A DNA stretch of 8,346 bases from Candidatus Moraniibacteriota bacterium. Lineage in GTDB: Bacteria; Patescibacteriota; Minisyncoccia; Moranbacterales; GCA-2747515. Below are positions 1-5,846 of this stretch, in pieces. Location of the stretch: positions 1-8,346 of the forward strand of contig JALWAF010000120.1 of assembly GCA_027016355.1 (NCBI GenBank), given 5' to 3'. Numbering within the stretch: the stretch's first letter is position 1; each line of letters begins with the position of its first letter. The translations under genes and the position numbers were made by a program. Below the pieces are notes generated by a model. It saw only the letters and a program-made list of their open reading frames with translations. It did no database searches and was not told the DNA's origin.

Positions 1-34
1 GATTTCGGTTTTATGCTTTTTGATTTAGTCATAA

Positions 35-886
35 CTATTTTTTATAAATATCTTCAAGAGTTTGTCCTTCTTTAGTTTTCCACTGTTTCCAGCCATTTGT
101 TAAGTTCCCTAAAATTACATTTGAGGCTGCACTTGGGCTATTAAAAATATGATCTTTAATAAAAACATATAAAGTATCGTTTTTTTGTTTTTCTATAACA
201 CCATTTAAAATCAGTTTTTCAATATTTTTTGGGTTTCTTTCGGTATACGTGCTTGATAATTGAGTTGTTGCTGTTGAGCCTTTATAAACAACAAATCCAT
301 CATTAATTATACGTCCTGTTGCCTCAGCTCCTTTTCCCTTACAAAGAAATAATGGATCAGTTTTTTCATTATTTTCTTTTAATGTTATTTCTTGCAATAT
401 CGGATATCCAACAGCTGTTAGTAATAATCTTAAATTATCTAAAAATTCTTCCATTTCTGCCATATCTGATTCTGATAAAGATGGTAGTTTAGACTTAACT
501 CCATTTTCTAAGTTGCACCTTTCTACACGTCTAGCAATTTCTATACATCTACTTTCTAAAAACTTTACATGCGCTTTTGTGAGATTATTATCTTTACTTA
601 CAAAAGCAATTGCTGTACGCCAAAAATCTTTTGAATTGTCGTGTGTAGTCAGTCTGTTCCACAAATTCTCAGCCTCACCAATATATGCAGTAGTTAGTAA
701 ATCCTCCTCATCCTCTTTTCCGACCAAAAAATATATTGCTGGCTTATTGCAATCTTGACGATCTTTTATATCTTTTAATTTTTTTCTTGGTATAACTATT
801 GCTTGACCAACCCAATTACTCAACTCAGCAGTCTTGAGTCCATTTGGTTCACCATCAACTAGAAAAATTTTTATTGTTTTTGCCAT
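35..886 (-). CDS. GIY-YIG nuclease family protein with C-terminal DUF4357
   Basis: This 283-aa protein is a probable DNA endonuclease of the GIY-YIG superfamily. The core spans roughly residues 48-135. It has the first motif as A-I-Y (50-52), the second as Y-I-G (68-70), a candidate catalytic Arg78 in NLWNRL and a candidate metal-binding Glu111 in FLESRC. The first Gly of the GIY motif is Ala, a tolerated family variant. A middle region of unknown function (about 140-220) is followed by a DUF4357-like C-terminus (about 229-280) with the hallmark SAAS and NGW...W patterns. The ATG at 884-886 lies 5 bp after the stop of a broken XRE regulator on the same strand, so the two were probably one operon. 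There is no good Shine-Dalgarno site, so translation may have depended on coupling. The substrate is unknown; a role in defence, restriction or as a mobile nuclease is inference. The family call is confident. Confidence 0.85.
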   Translation of the reverse strand: MAKTIKIFLVDGEPNGLKTAELSNWVGQAIVIPRKKLKDIKDRQDCNKPAIYFLVGKEDEEDLLTTAYIGEAENLWNRLTTHDNSKDFWRTAIAFVSKDNNLTKAHVKFLESRCIEIARRVERCNLENGVKSKLPSLSESDMAEMEEFLDNLRLLLTAVGYPILQEITLKENNEKTDPLFLCKGKGAEATGRIINDGFVVYKGSTATTQLSSTYTERNPKNIEKLILNGVIEKQKNDTLYVFIKDHIFNSPSAASNVILGNLTNGWKQWKTKEGQTLEDIYKK

Positions 887-891
887 AATAT

Positions 892-1098
892 TTACTTTAT
901 TAAATCCTCAATAGAAACCCCCAATGCTTTGGCGATTTGTGCCATAACCATAACGGACGGTTTTTTGATTACGCTACTTTCAATTTTTGTTAGGGTGGTG
1001 TATTTAACACCAGATTTTTGCGCAAACTCTTCTTACGACAACCCAAGCTTGTTACGTAGCTTTTTTATATTTTTCCTAATATATTTTTTTATTATAAT
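892..1098 (-). pseudogene. XRE-type helix-turn-helix regulator, interrupted by a nonsense codon
   Basis: Reading the minus strand in one frame gives a nearly complete XRE/Cro HTH domain: IRKNIKKLRNKLGLS, then a TAA (1033-1035), then EEFAQKSGVKYTTLTKIES, then a segment ending in AKALGVSIEDLIK before its own TAA (892-894). The family almost always has Gln at the interrupted position (LSQEE), so a single CAA to TAA change explains the break. No ATG or GTG lies in frame between the upstream in-frame TAA (1099-1101) and the break. The only TTG sits two codons before the break, so the start also appears lost. A small dyad GACA-N5-TGTC (1109-1121) and a TATAAT (1091-1096, minus) lie just upstream and could be the old operator and promoter. 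A restart making only the C-terminal half cannot be excluded. Confident as a broken HTH gene. Confidence 0.8.
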
Positions 1099-1178
1099 TT
1101 AATAATCTGACAGTATTTGTCTACTATAACATGTTTTCATTTACAATGATAACAAATGCGTATAATTTTACAAATTAA

Positions 1179-1209
1179 AACCGCCGTCGCCCAAAGGGCT
1201 ATGGCGGTT
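1179..1209 (-). terminator. Hairpin terminator downstream of the tRNA-Ser region
   Basis: AACCGCC (1179-1185) pairs with GGCGGTT (1203-1209) and GCCC (1189-1192) with GGGC (1196-1199) around an AAA loop. Between the two stems, three positions give one wobble pair, one Watson-Crick pair and one mismatch. On the minus strand the stem is followed by TTTTAATTTG, as expected for an intrinsic terminator. It is the most GC-rich structure in the gene-free stretch. It would end transcripts coming from the 1220-1280 region. Confidence 0.65.
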
Positions 1210-1219
1210 GACAGCGGTG

Positions 1220-1276
1220 AGAACAGGATTTACCCGTCCGCTATCGCTACCGAGCATAAACTTCTCATCCTGTTCT
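1220..1276. repeat. 10-bp inverted repeat around a 37-nt loop, overlapping a degenerate tRNA-Ser 3' end
   Basis: AGAACAGGAT (1220-1229) is repeated in perfect inverted orientation as ATCCTGTTCT (1267-1276). The left arm belongs to a stretch (1215-1230) that closely matches the 3' end of the intact tRNA-Ser (1326-1342, plus-strand reading): GCGGTGAGAACAGGAT versus GCGGTGAGGACAGGAT. Inside the loop, CCGCT (1238-1242) can pair with AGCGG (1213-1217), which would cross the long stem. This may be a decayed tRNA, a small structured RNA, or both. No known RNA family is recognised. Confidence 0.5.
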
Positions 1277-1283
1277 TCTTCAT

Positions 1284-1324
1284 AAAAAGTAAAAAGCCAT
1301 CTAAACGATGGCTCTTTACTTTTT
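1284..1324 (-). terminator. Intrinsic terminator of tRNA-Ser
   Basis: Positions 1284-1301 and 1307-1324 form a hairpin with 17 of 18 positions paired and a 5-nt loop (TAAAC). The only mismatch is A1294-C1314. The outer pairs are a run of A on one side and a run of T on the other, so it could work in both directions. It starts 2 nt after the tRNA-Ser 3' end on the minus strand, so its main role is probably ending the tRNA transcript. Confidence 0.85.
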
Positions 1325-1325
1325 G

Positions 1326-1412
1326 CGGTGAGGACAGGATTCGAACCTGCGAAGAGTTTAACCCCTTACACGCTTTCCAAGCGTGCGCCTTCAACCACTC
1401 GGCCACCTCACC
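1326..1412 (-). tRNA. tRNA-Ser (anticodon GGA)
   Basis: This is an 87-nt class II tRNA. The acceptor stem is GGTGAGG (5', plus 1406-1412) paired with CCTCACC (plus 1327-1333), with discriminator G at 1326. The D-arm GCCGAGTGGTTGAAGGC is typical of tRNA-Ser. The anticodon stem CACGC/GCGTG encloses loop TTGGAAA, giving anticodon GGA (plus 1376-1378), which reads UCC and UCU codons. A long variable arm follows, then a T-arm with the consensus GGTTCGAATCC. CCA is not encoded (the next bases are CAA), so the CCA-adding enzyme must supply it. A -10-like TATAAT (plus 1441-1446) lies about 29 bp upstream with a weak -35 (CCGACA, plus 1463-1468, spacer 16). Confidence 0.95.
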
Positions 1413-1462
1413 ATATTCTTTACTACTTCAAAATAACTTTATTATAATTTGTTTTTTCTTTA

Positions 1463-1477
1463 TGTCGGCGCAGCGTG
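1463..1477. repeat. Small GC-rich hairpin upstream of tRNA-Ser
   Basis: GCGCA and TGCGC form a perfect 5-bp stem around a GCG loop, within plus-strand 1468-1480. It lies between the tRNA-Ser remnant (1492-1516) and the probable tRNA promoter, and partly overlaps the weak -35 element. It takes the place where an anticodon arm would be expected if the remnant were a full tRNA, but it does not have an anticodon-arm shape. Confidence 0.35.
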
Positions 1478-1491
1478 CGCTCTGTTGTTCT

Positions 1492-1516
1492 CCTTTGACC
1501 ACTCGGCCACTTCACC
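1492..1516 (-). pseudogene. tRNA-Ser 5'-end remnant
   Basis: On the minus strand this 25-nt stretch begins GGTGAAGTGGCCGAGTGG and matches the first 25 nt of the intact tRNA-Ser at 22 positions, covering the acceptor 5' strand and D-arm. After this point similarity stops: there is no anticodon arm, no T-arm and no matching acceptor 3' strand nearby. It is therefore not a working tRNA and is best read as a leftover of a duplicated tRNA-Ser. Confidence 0.65.
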
Positions 1517-1528
1517 TTCTAATATCTT

Positions 1529-1550
1529 GGACAGGTCAATGACACTGTCC
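1529..1550. repeat. Inverted repeat upstream of the tRNA-Ser region
   Basis: GGACAG (1529-1534) is the inverse of CTGTCC (1545-1550), and the inner GTCA/TGAC can extend the dyad with one bulged base. No T-run follows on either strand, so it is not a standard terminator. It could be an operator or just an isolated palindrome. Confidence 0.35.
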
Positions 1551-1629
1551 CTACTAAATAATATTTTCTACAATAACACTAAAATGTAAATAACGCTATC
1601 AAATCTTACAACTAATACATACTAAATGT

Positions 1630-1657
1630 GTATCTTTAAGGATACCTTTAAAGATAC
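1630..1657. repeat. Inverted repeat downstream of the pyruvate kinase gene
   Basis: GTATCTTTAAGG (1630-1641) and CCTTTAAAGATAC (1645-1657) form a 12-bp stem with one bulge and a 3-nt loop, 33 bp past the pyruvate kinase stop. The minus strand beyond it is not T-rich, so it lacks the tail of an intrinsic terminator. It may still protect or end the transcript. No other terminator is visible after this gene. Confidence 0.45.
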
Positions 1658-1689
1658 AAAATCTATGCACTTTAACAAGTGTGTTTAAA

Positions 1690-3141
1690 TTACACAATTC
1701 TAGTGCCTGTAAGTTCTAGTTTTTTGCCTGCCTTTGTAGATCCTAATACTGTTATAACTAAATCCTGTGTGTGTAGCAATCCTCTATCTTTTGCTTCCTC
1801 GATAGTTTTATCAATACATTCTCTGCGACTATTTTCTCCTACAAACAAAAATGAATGCACGCCCCATGCAAGTGCTAATTGATTATAAGTTTTTTGATTA
1901 TTTGTTGCGACCAATATAGTTTGGTCTGGTCGGAAATGTGACAACAATCGTGCAGTATATCCACTCTCTGAAAAGATAACAATCGCTTGTGCATCTAATT
2001 CTCGTGAAAAATCATATGTGGCATGTGCGACATTTACTTCTTCCGATGAAAATGTGAGTGACATTGCTTCGAGTACATCATCATATGGAGATATTTCTGT
2101 TTCACTTGCTACCTGAGCCATCGTACGTACCGACTCTACAGGATACTTCCCCATGCTAGATTCTCCACTAAGCATCACAGCATCTGTATGATCTGCTACA
2201 GCATTTGTTACATCTGCCACTTCGGCTCGTGTTGGTCTTGCATTGTGTTCCATACTTGCAAGCATCTGTGTTGCTACTATCACTGGTCGCAAATGACTAA
2301 TTGATTTTTTCAAGATATCTTTTTCCAAAATTGTAATACGTGATGGATTTGCTTCAATACCTAAATCTCCTCTGGCTATCATCACAGCATCTGTCGCTCT
2401 CAATATTCCATCTAAATTATTCAGTGCTTCTTTGCATTCAATTTTTGATACAATCTTTGGCAATTGCATATCATCTACAATAATTTTTTTCATATGTTTA
2501 CGAAGATCTACAATATCCTGACCATCACGCACAAATGACATTGCTACAAAATCTACATCATGTGCAAGCGCAAAAGCCAAATCATCATAATCTTTTTTTG
2601 TCACTGTTGGTAGTGGGATGCGTGCATCTGGAATATTTATGCCTTTATGATTTTTTACTAATCCACCATCAATAACATCAGCAATCGCATATCCCTCTAC
2701 AATATCGACAATACGCACTTTCATCAATCCATCTTCTATAAGAATTTCATTGCCAATTGATAATTCTTTGATAATTTCTGGACAATCCAAAACAATCACT
2801 TTTTCATCTTGTGCATTTTTTTTAATTTTTGCATCATCATATGACACATCAAAAATCCGTACAGTTTCTCCTTGCTCAATTTTCAATTCTTTTTCCATAT
2901 GCGTTCGTACTCTAGGACCTTGTAAGTCAGCTAAAATTGCAACAGGTACTCCCACATTTTTTGCAGCAGTCCGCACATTTTGCATTACACGCTCATGCCA
3001 TTCATATTCACCATGTGAAAAATTAAACCGAGCAACATTCAGCCCTGCTCGTATCATATTTTCAAGTATTTCAACCGTTTCTGAAGCAGGTCCTAGCGTT
3101 GCTACAATTTTTGTATGTTTTTTTATTATTTCTTTTTGCAT
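1690..3141 (-). CDS. pyk: Pyruvate kinase
   Basis: This cytosolic enzyme transfers phosphate from phosphoenolpyruvate to ADP, giving pyruvate and ATP in the last step of glycolysis. It has 483 aa, the usual length. Visible in order are KIVATLGPAS (11-20), the substrate-binding RFNFSHG (38-44), DLQGPRVRT (72-80), and a lid (B) domain of about 82-175. Then come FVAMSFVRD (198-206), the signature around SKIE with catalytic Lys233, the metal-site stretch MIARGDLGIE (254-263), ATQML (290-294) and AVMLSGES (321-328). The C-terminal regulatory-type domain spans about 365-483. The ATG at 3139-3141 is supported by the conserved start of the core only ten residues later. An extended -10 lies about 50 bp upstream, and no Shine-Dalgarno site is seen. 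It is transcribed alone. The identification is secure; allosteric control cannot be read from the sequence. Confidence 0.97.
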   Translation of the reverse strand: MQKEIIKKHTKIVATLGPASETVEILENMIRAGLNVARFNFSHGEYEWHERVMQNVRTAAKNVGVPVAILADLQGPRVRTHMEKELKIEQGETVRIFDVSYDDAKIKKNAQDEKVIVLDCPEIIKELSIGNEILIEDGLMKVRIVDIVEGYAIADVIDGGLVKNHKGINIPDARIPLPTVTKKDYDDLAFALAHDVDFVAMSFVRDGQDIVDLRKHMKKIIVDDMQLPKIVSKIECKEALNNLDGILRATDAVMIARGDLGIEANPSRITILEKDILKKSISHLRPVIVATQMLASMEHNARPTRAEVADVTNAVADHTDAVMLSGESSMGKYPVESVRTMAQVASETEISPYDDVLEAMSLTFSSEEVNVAHATYDFSRELDAQAIVIFSESGYTARLLSHFRPDQTILVATNNQKTYNQLALAWGVHSFLFVGENSRRECIDKTIEEAKDRGLLHTQDLVITVLGSTKAGKKLELTGTRIV

Positions 3142-3191
3142 TTTTATATTTTAGTTTTACAGATATTATTATTTTTTACTCCCGTAAATTT

Positions 3192-3200
3192 ATTATACCA
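3192..3200 (-). promoter_or_regulatory. Extended -10 promoter for pyruvate kinase
   Basis: On the minus strand TGGTATAAT is an extended -10 (TGn before a perfect TATAAT at 3192-3197). No good -35 is present at 16-18 bp, where the upstream gene's terminator stem lies. This gives a 5' leader of about 45 nt before the pyruvate kinase ATG. Confidence 0.55.
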
Positions 3201-3203
3201 CAA

Positions 3204-3241
3204 AAACAAAACAAGCCGTCTATTTTATAAGACGACTTGCT
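3204..3241 (-). terminator. Intrinsic terminator of the DUF4870-like gene
   Basis: On the minus strand CAAGTCGTC and GACGGCTTG form a 9-bp stem (one T-G wobble) with a loop of about 10 nt, followed by TTTTGTTTTTG. It starts about 25 bp after the gene's stop and separates it from the pyruvate kinase promoter. Confidence 0.8.
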
Positions 3242-3264
3242 TTAAATAATAATATCTCTAAATA

Positions 3265-3660
3265 TTATTTGTCTAATAAATGAATTCCGCCAATAAGTGG
3301 CAATTCTTTCATTTTTCCATTTGCTGCATTCATTATTCCCATAATCCAAAAAACAAATAATGCTAAAAAGACAAATGGCAATATAAATCCAAATATTCCG
3401 AAAGTGATAGCTGTCAGAATAATGCCTATAATCCACACACCTGCATTTGCAAGTAAAAGTACTAAACTTTGATTTGCATGAAATCTTGCAAAAGGAGAAT
3501 CCTTTGCCTCAGTTACCAATGGTAAGAAAAAAATAAAATATGATAAAATCGCCATTGTTTTATTTTTCTCAACATCAGCAGGATCAGCTTGCATTACAGG
3601 TTCCTGTGGTGCTTGCTGTTCAGTTTGTGGCTGTTCTTGTTGTATATTTTGCTCTTCCAT
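3265..3660 (-). CDS. DUF4870-like (Tic20-type) small membrane protein
   Basis: This 131-aa protein has a Gln/Pro/Glu-rich, probably cytoplasmic, N-terminus (1-34). It is followed by three likely membrane segments at about 35-50, 66-88 and 91-110. Between the first two is FARFHANQSLVLLL (57-70), which matches the hallmark R-F-H-A-x-Q-S segment of DUF4870/Tic20-like proteins. A short tail (KELPLIGGIHLLDK) ends the protein. The family's biochemical role is not established, so none is assigned. The ATG at 3658-3660 is supported by an AGGTG Shine-Dalgarno about 5-6 bp upstream on the minus strand. The gene has its own extended -10 promoter, inside the end of the upstream gene, and its own terminator, so it appears monocistronic. 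Family placement rests on the motif and topology. Confidence 0.8.
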   Translation of the reverse strand: MEEQNIQQEQPQTEQQAPQEPVMQADPADVEKNKTMAILSYFIFFLPLVTEAKDSPFARFHANQSLVLLLANAGVWIIGIILTAITFGIFGFILPFVFLALFVFWIMGIMNAANGKMKELPLIGGIHLLDK

Positions 3661-3714
3661 AGTGTCACCTACCTTTCTATTTTATATATAAAATTATTTC
3701 TTATATTTATCTTA

Positions 3715-3742
3715 AGTATACCAGATTATCCAACTTCTGCAA
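3715..3742 (-). promoter_or_regulatory. Promoter for the DUF4870-like gene
   Basis: Minus strand: TTGCAG (-35, plus 3737-3742), 16-bp spacer, then TATACT (-10, plus 3715-3720) preceded by TGG, making an extended -10. The -35 and part of the spacer lie within the last codons of the 140-aa gene. The predicted leader is about 48 nt. The -10 sits in TATACTTAAG, the same ten bases found at the DUF212 promoter at 5847. Confidence 0.65.
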
Positions 3743-4148
3743 TCTCTTGCAAAATTTCATCTGGCAATCCCTCTCCTGGTACAGTTTTCCCTGGATAACG
3801 CCATGCACTTATTATATGTATTTGTTTTGTATTTTGATTTAATGCACCCAAAAATGCCGTCATCTTTTCATCCATAGCAGCGTCATCTTTTTTACTGGCT
3901 GTATTTTTTTTAATTTGATACATGACCCAAATTTCATTTGTCCATGTTTTTTTACCATCTTTACCTTTTTTAGTGGACTGTGGTTGTACAACAGCAACTG
4001 TATTTTCTGTTATACCCTCTTCTATTCTCATAGGACTCTTAATCACGCGAGTAATTCTCTGTGCACTAAGTCCATAGTGACGCATTTTCATTTTAACATG
4101 ACTTGTCCAATAATATTTATTTGAATTTTTTGGAGGTTTCCAATGCAT
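3726..4148 (-). CDS. Hypothetical protein, DUF4258-like, downstream of htpX
   Basis: This is a 140-aa soluble, basic protein without signal peptide or membrane segment. The N-terminal part (about 14-45), with SHVKMKMRHYGLS then ITRVIKSPMRIEEG, resembles the start of DUF4258/RelE-like small domains, where a His-x(3)-Met-x(2)-Arg helix is followed by a helix and an 'enP' turn. A strand-like IHIISAWRYPGK (110-121) near the C-terminus could complete such a fold. Between them is a Lys-rich loop (60-92) that looks flexible. The start ATG (4146-4148) is only 10 bp after the htpX stop, with no clear Shine-Dalgarno site, so it is probably translated by coupling in the lemA-htpX operon. No partner antitoxin gene is adjacent. 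I do not assign a function; the DUF4258 resemblance is pattern-based and unproven. Confidence 0.7.
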   Translation of the reverse strand: MHWKPPKNSNKYYWTSHVKMKMRHYGLSAQRITRVIKSPMRIEEGITENTVAVVQPQSTKKGKDGKKTWTNEIWVMYQIKKNTASKKDDAAMDEKMTAFLGALNQNTKQIHIISAWRYPGKTVPGEGLPDEILQEIAEVG

Positions 4149-4158
4149 AAATTTATGA

Positions 4159-5043
4159 TTAATCCAAACTTCCGCGTAATCTAGCTATTCTTTCTTCCAC
4201 AGGAGGATGTGTCATGAAAAACTTCATCATATTTTTATTTTTAAGCGGATTTGCGATAAATAAATGTGCCGTTGTATTTGATGCAGTTGCCACAGGTCGA
4301 GTGTCCGCACTTATTTTTTCTAATGCACTTGCTAATCCTTCAGGATATCTAGTCAACAATGCTCCCGAAGCATCTGCCAAAAATTCTCTCTTGCGTGACA
4401 CTGCAAGTCTAAGCATCGTAGCAACAAGTGGTGCAACAAAAAGTAACAATAAACTAAATATTAAACCTACAACCCCACCACCATTATCCGAATCACCTGA
4501 AAAAAATGTGAGTCTACTTGCCATTGCTATTATACTCGTAAATATAACAGCAATTGTCCCAATTAATATATCTCTATTACCAATATGTGACATTTCATGA
4601 GCTGCAACGCCTCTTATTTCTTCTTTAGTTAACTTGTCCAACAAACCACGCGTAAAAACAATCACTCCATGTTCTGGATTACGCCCAGTTGCAAAAGCAT
4701 TTAATGCCATATCGTCAATTACATAGATTTTTGGCGTTGGTAATCCGGCAGTAATTGCTAAATTATCTACAATTTCATACAATTCTTTAAAATTTTCTCT
4801 CGAAATTTCTTTTGCATTTGTCATTTTAAGTACCGCTTTATCAGAAAACCAATAAGACCAAATACTTGTACCTATTGCAAAAACAGAAGCACCAATCAAT
4901 ATTAAACTATTGTTAAATATCACAGAAGCTAAAAAACCCACTACAATAATAAAGCCAAAAAACGTAGTCATAAGTAACCACGTTTTTATAATATTATTTG
5001 ATTTTTGTGTATATAATGTTGCCATAGAGTTATTTATTGTCAT
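4159..5043 (-). CDS. htpX: Protease HtpX homolog (M48 family membrane zinc metalloprotease)
   Basis: This 294-aa integral membrane protease is predicted to degrade damaged membrane proteins. Two N-terminal membrane segments (about 22-42 and 44-64) precede the catalytic domain. The zinc-binding HEMSH motif is at 149-153, followed by GNRDIL. Further membrane segments lie at about 161-175 and 191-213. The third zinc ligand is Glu220 in REFLADASG. The conserved C-terminal HPPVEERIARLR (279-290) is intact, so the enzyme should be active. The frame opens at ATG 5041-5043, but Met7 (5023-5025; MATLYTQKSNN) begins where HtpX homologues usually start and is a good alternative; neither has a Shine-Dalgarno site. 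lemA lies 159 bp upstream on the same strand, a common pairing, with a palindromic repeat in between. A 140-aa gene follows after 10 bp. Confidence 0.95.
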   Translation of the reverse strand: MTINNSMATLYTQKSNNIIKTWLLMTTFFGFIIVVGFLASVIFNNSLILIGASVFAIGTSIWSYWFSDKAVLKMTNAKEISRENFKELYEIVDNLAITAGLPTPKIYVIDDMALNAFATGRNPEHGVIVFTRGLLDKLTKEEIRGVAAHEMSHIGNRDILIGTIAVIFTSIIAMASRLTFFSGDSDNGGGVVGLIFSLLLLFVAPLVATMLRLAVSRKREFLADASGALLTRYPEGLASALEKISADTRPVATASNTTAHLFIANPLKNKNMMKFFMTHPPVEERIARLRGSLD

Positions 5044-5150
5044 TTCTGCGAAAACAAAAACCTAGAACTCCCTATAAATATTTTTCAAAAAAATATGTTA
5101 TTTCTCATAAAAGCCTAATTGCGTATACTGAATTTCTTATTAATCTCTAG

Positions 5151-5191
5151 ATTCCCGCCCTGCCTACTGGACAGACAGGCTTCGCGGGAAT
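5151..5191. repeat. REP-like palindromic element between lemA and htpX
   Basis: ATTCCCGC (5151-5158) and GCGGGAAT (5184-5191) are perfect 8-bp inverted arms around a 25-nt centre. That centre has its own inverted pieces (CCTG 5159-5162 with CAGG 5176-5179). It is far more GC-rich than the surroundings. Palindromes with ATTCCCGC arms next to TGACA are a familiar type of dispersed intergenic repeat in many bacteria. Only one copy is in this window, so its repeat status is inferred. Confidence 0.6.
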
Positions 5192-5213
5192 GACATTTTT
5201 TGTTAAAATGTCA
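5191..5213 (-). terminator. Hairpin overlapping the lemA stop codon
   Basis: TGACATTTT (5191-5199) and AAAATGTCA (5205-5213) form a perfect 9-bp stem with a 5-nt loop. The lemA TAA (5203-5205) lies in the loop/stem junction. The next bases on the minus strand are the REP-like palindrome, so the two hairpins sit back to back. No downstream T-run is seen, so it is more likely an attenuator or mRNA-end stabiliser than a strong intrinsic terminator. Confidence 0.45.
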
Positions 5214-5781
5214 CTTTTACATTTTTTCTTTCAGCTTCATCTTCAATTTCAAAAAACTCACGCTTTGTAAAATTAAAAATAGAAGCAATAATATTACTTG
5301 GTACAGTTTCAACTTTTGTATTGTAATCACGTACAGTTCCATTATAAAATCTTCTTGATGCTTGGATTTTATCTTCTGTATCTGTTAAATCATTTTGCAA
5401 TTGCAAAAAGTTTTGATTTGCTTTTAAGTCTGGATAATTTTCTGCTACTGCAAATAATTTACCCAATGCTCCAGAAAGTCCTTGTTGTGCTGTTGCTAAT
5501 GCAGCCATATTTTCTGCTGTTGCACTATTTGCATCGATATTAATTGCTGTTGCCTTCGAGCGAGCTGCCATCACATTTTCTAGTGTCTCACTCTCATGTT
5601 TTGCATAACCTTTAACTGTTTCTACAAGATTTGGAATCAAATCATAACGCCTCTTCAATTGCACATCAATATCACTCCATGCTTCATCAACACGCATACG
5701 CATTTTTACAAGAGTATTGTAAATACCGATTGCCATTGCTATTAATATACCTATAACAATAAGAATGATTATTCCGAACAT
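5203..5781 (-). CDS. lemA: LemA family protein
   Basis: This 192-aa protein of the LemA family is anchored by an N-terminal membrane helix (about 3-21), followed by a helical domain. Family landmarks are clear: [24 protein letters not shown] in the first helix region (residues 31-54), GYAKHE, a PDLKANQNF block at about 117-125 and [16 protein letters not shown] soon after. Length and order are normal. The molecular role of LemA is not firmly known. It is frequently encoded next to HtpX-type proteases, and here htpX is the next gene on the strand, which suggests a shared role in envelope quality control (inference). The ATG at 5779-5781 is the first residue before the membrane helix. A perfect TATAAT -10 (5798-5803) leaves a leader of only about 10 nt, with no Shine-Dalgarno site. 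Confidence 0.95.
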   Translation of the reverse strand: MFGIIILIVIGILIAMAIGIYNTLVKMRMRVDEAWSDIDVQLKRRYDLIPNLVETVKGYAKHESETLENVMAARSKATAINIDANSATAENMAALATAQQGLSGALGKLFAVAENYPDLKANQNFLQLQNDLTDTEDKIQASRRFYNGTVRDYNTKVETVPSNIIASIFNFTKREFFEIEDEAERKNVKVTF

Positions 5782-5797
5782 ACTTTTTAATTTATAA

Positions 5798-5803
5798 ATT
5801 ATA
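5798..5803 (-). promoter_or_regulatory. -10 element of the lemA promoter
   Basis: A perfect TATAAT on the minus strand ends 16 bp before the lemA ATG. No convincing -35 is found at 16-18 bp in this very AT-rich sequence (TTGATA is 20 bp away). The predicted leader is about 10 nt. Confidence 0.4.
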
Positions 5804-5846
5804 TTTTTAATATATCATACTTATATCAAAAAATAAAGACCTATGT

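Noticed and set aside
1..75. A short plus-strand open frame from the window start (DFGFMLF...), possibly the tail of an outside gene
   Set aside because: It ends within the GIY-YIG gene's antisense strand, has no recognisable motif and its composition fits chance in AT-rich DNA. The first 34 bases hold nothing I can name.
513..758. A plus-strand open frame of 81 codons
   Set aside because: It is antisense to the GIY-YIG nuclease core and has no independent start signals.
1033..1035. TAA in the XRE frame read as Gln by an alternative code
   Set aside because: Other genes in the window, such as pyruvate kinase, htpX and the MurE-like gene, end normally at TAA, so TAA is a true stop.
1156..1542. 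A plus-strand open frame of 128 codons
   Set aside because: It runs antisense through tRNA-Ser (the segment RIRTCEEFNPLHAFQACAF is the tRNA read backwards) and through two hairpin terminators. This is a well-known kind of false gene.
1630..1657. Inverted repeat as a rho-independent terminator of pyruvate kinase
   Set aside because: There is no T-run after the stem on the minus strand; it is kept only as an inverted repeat.
3242..3436. A minus-strand open frame of 64 codons
   Set aside because: It lies inside the DUF4870-like gene in another frame and runs through that gene's stop; no start signal or family pattern.
4214..4600. A plus-strand open frame of 128 codons opposite htpX
   Set aside because: It is the antisense shadow of the conserved htpX coding region.
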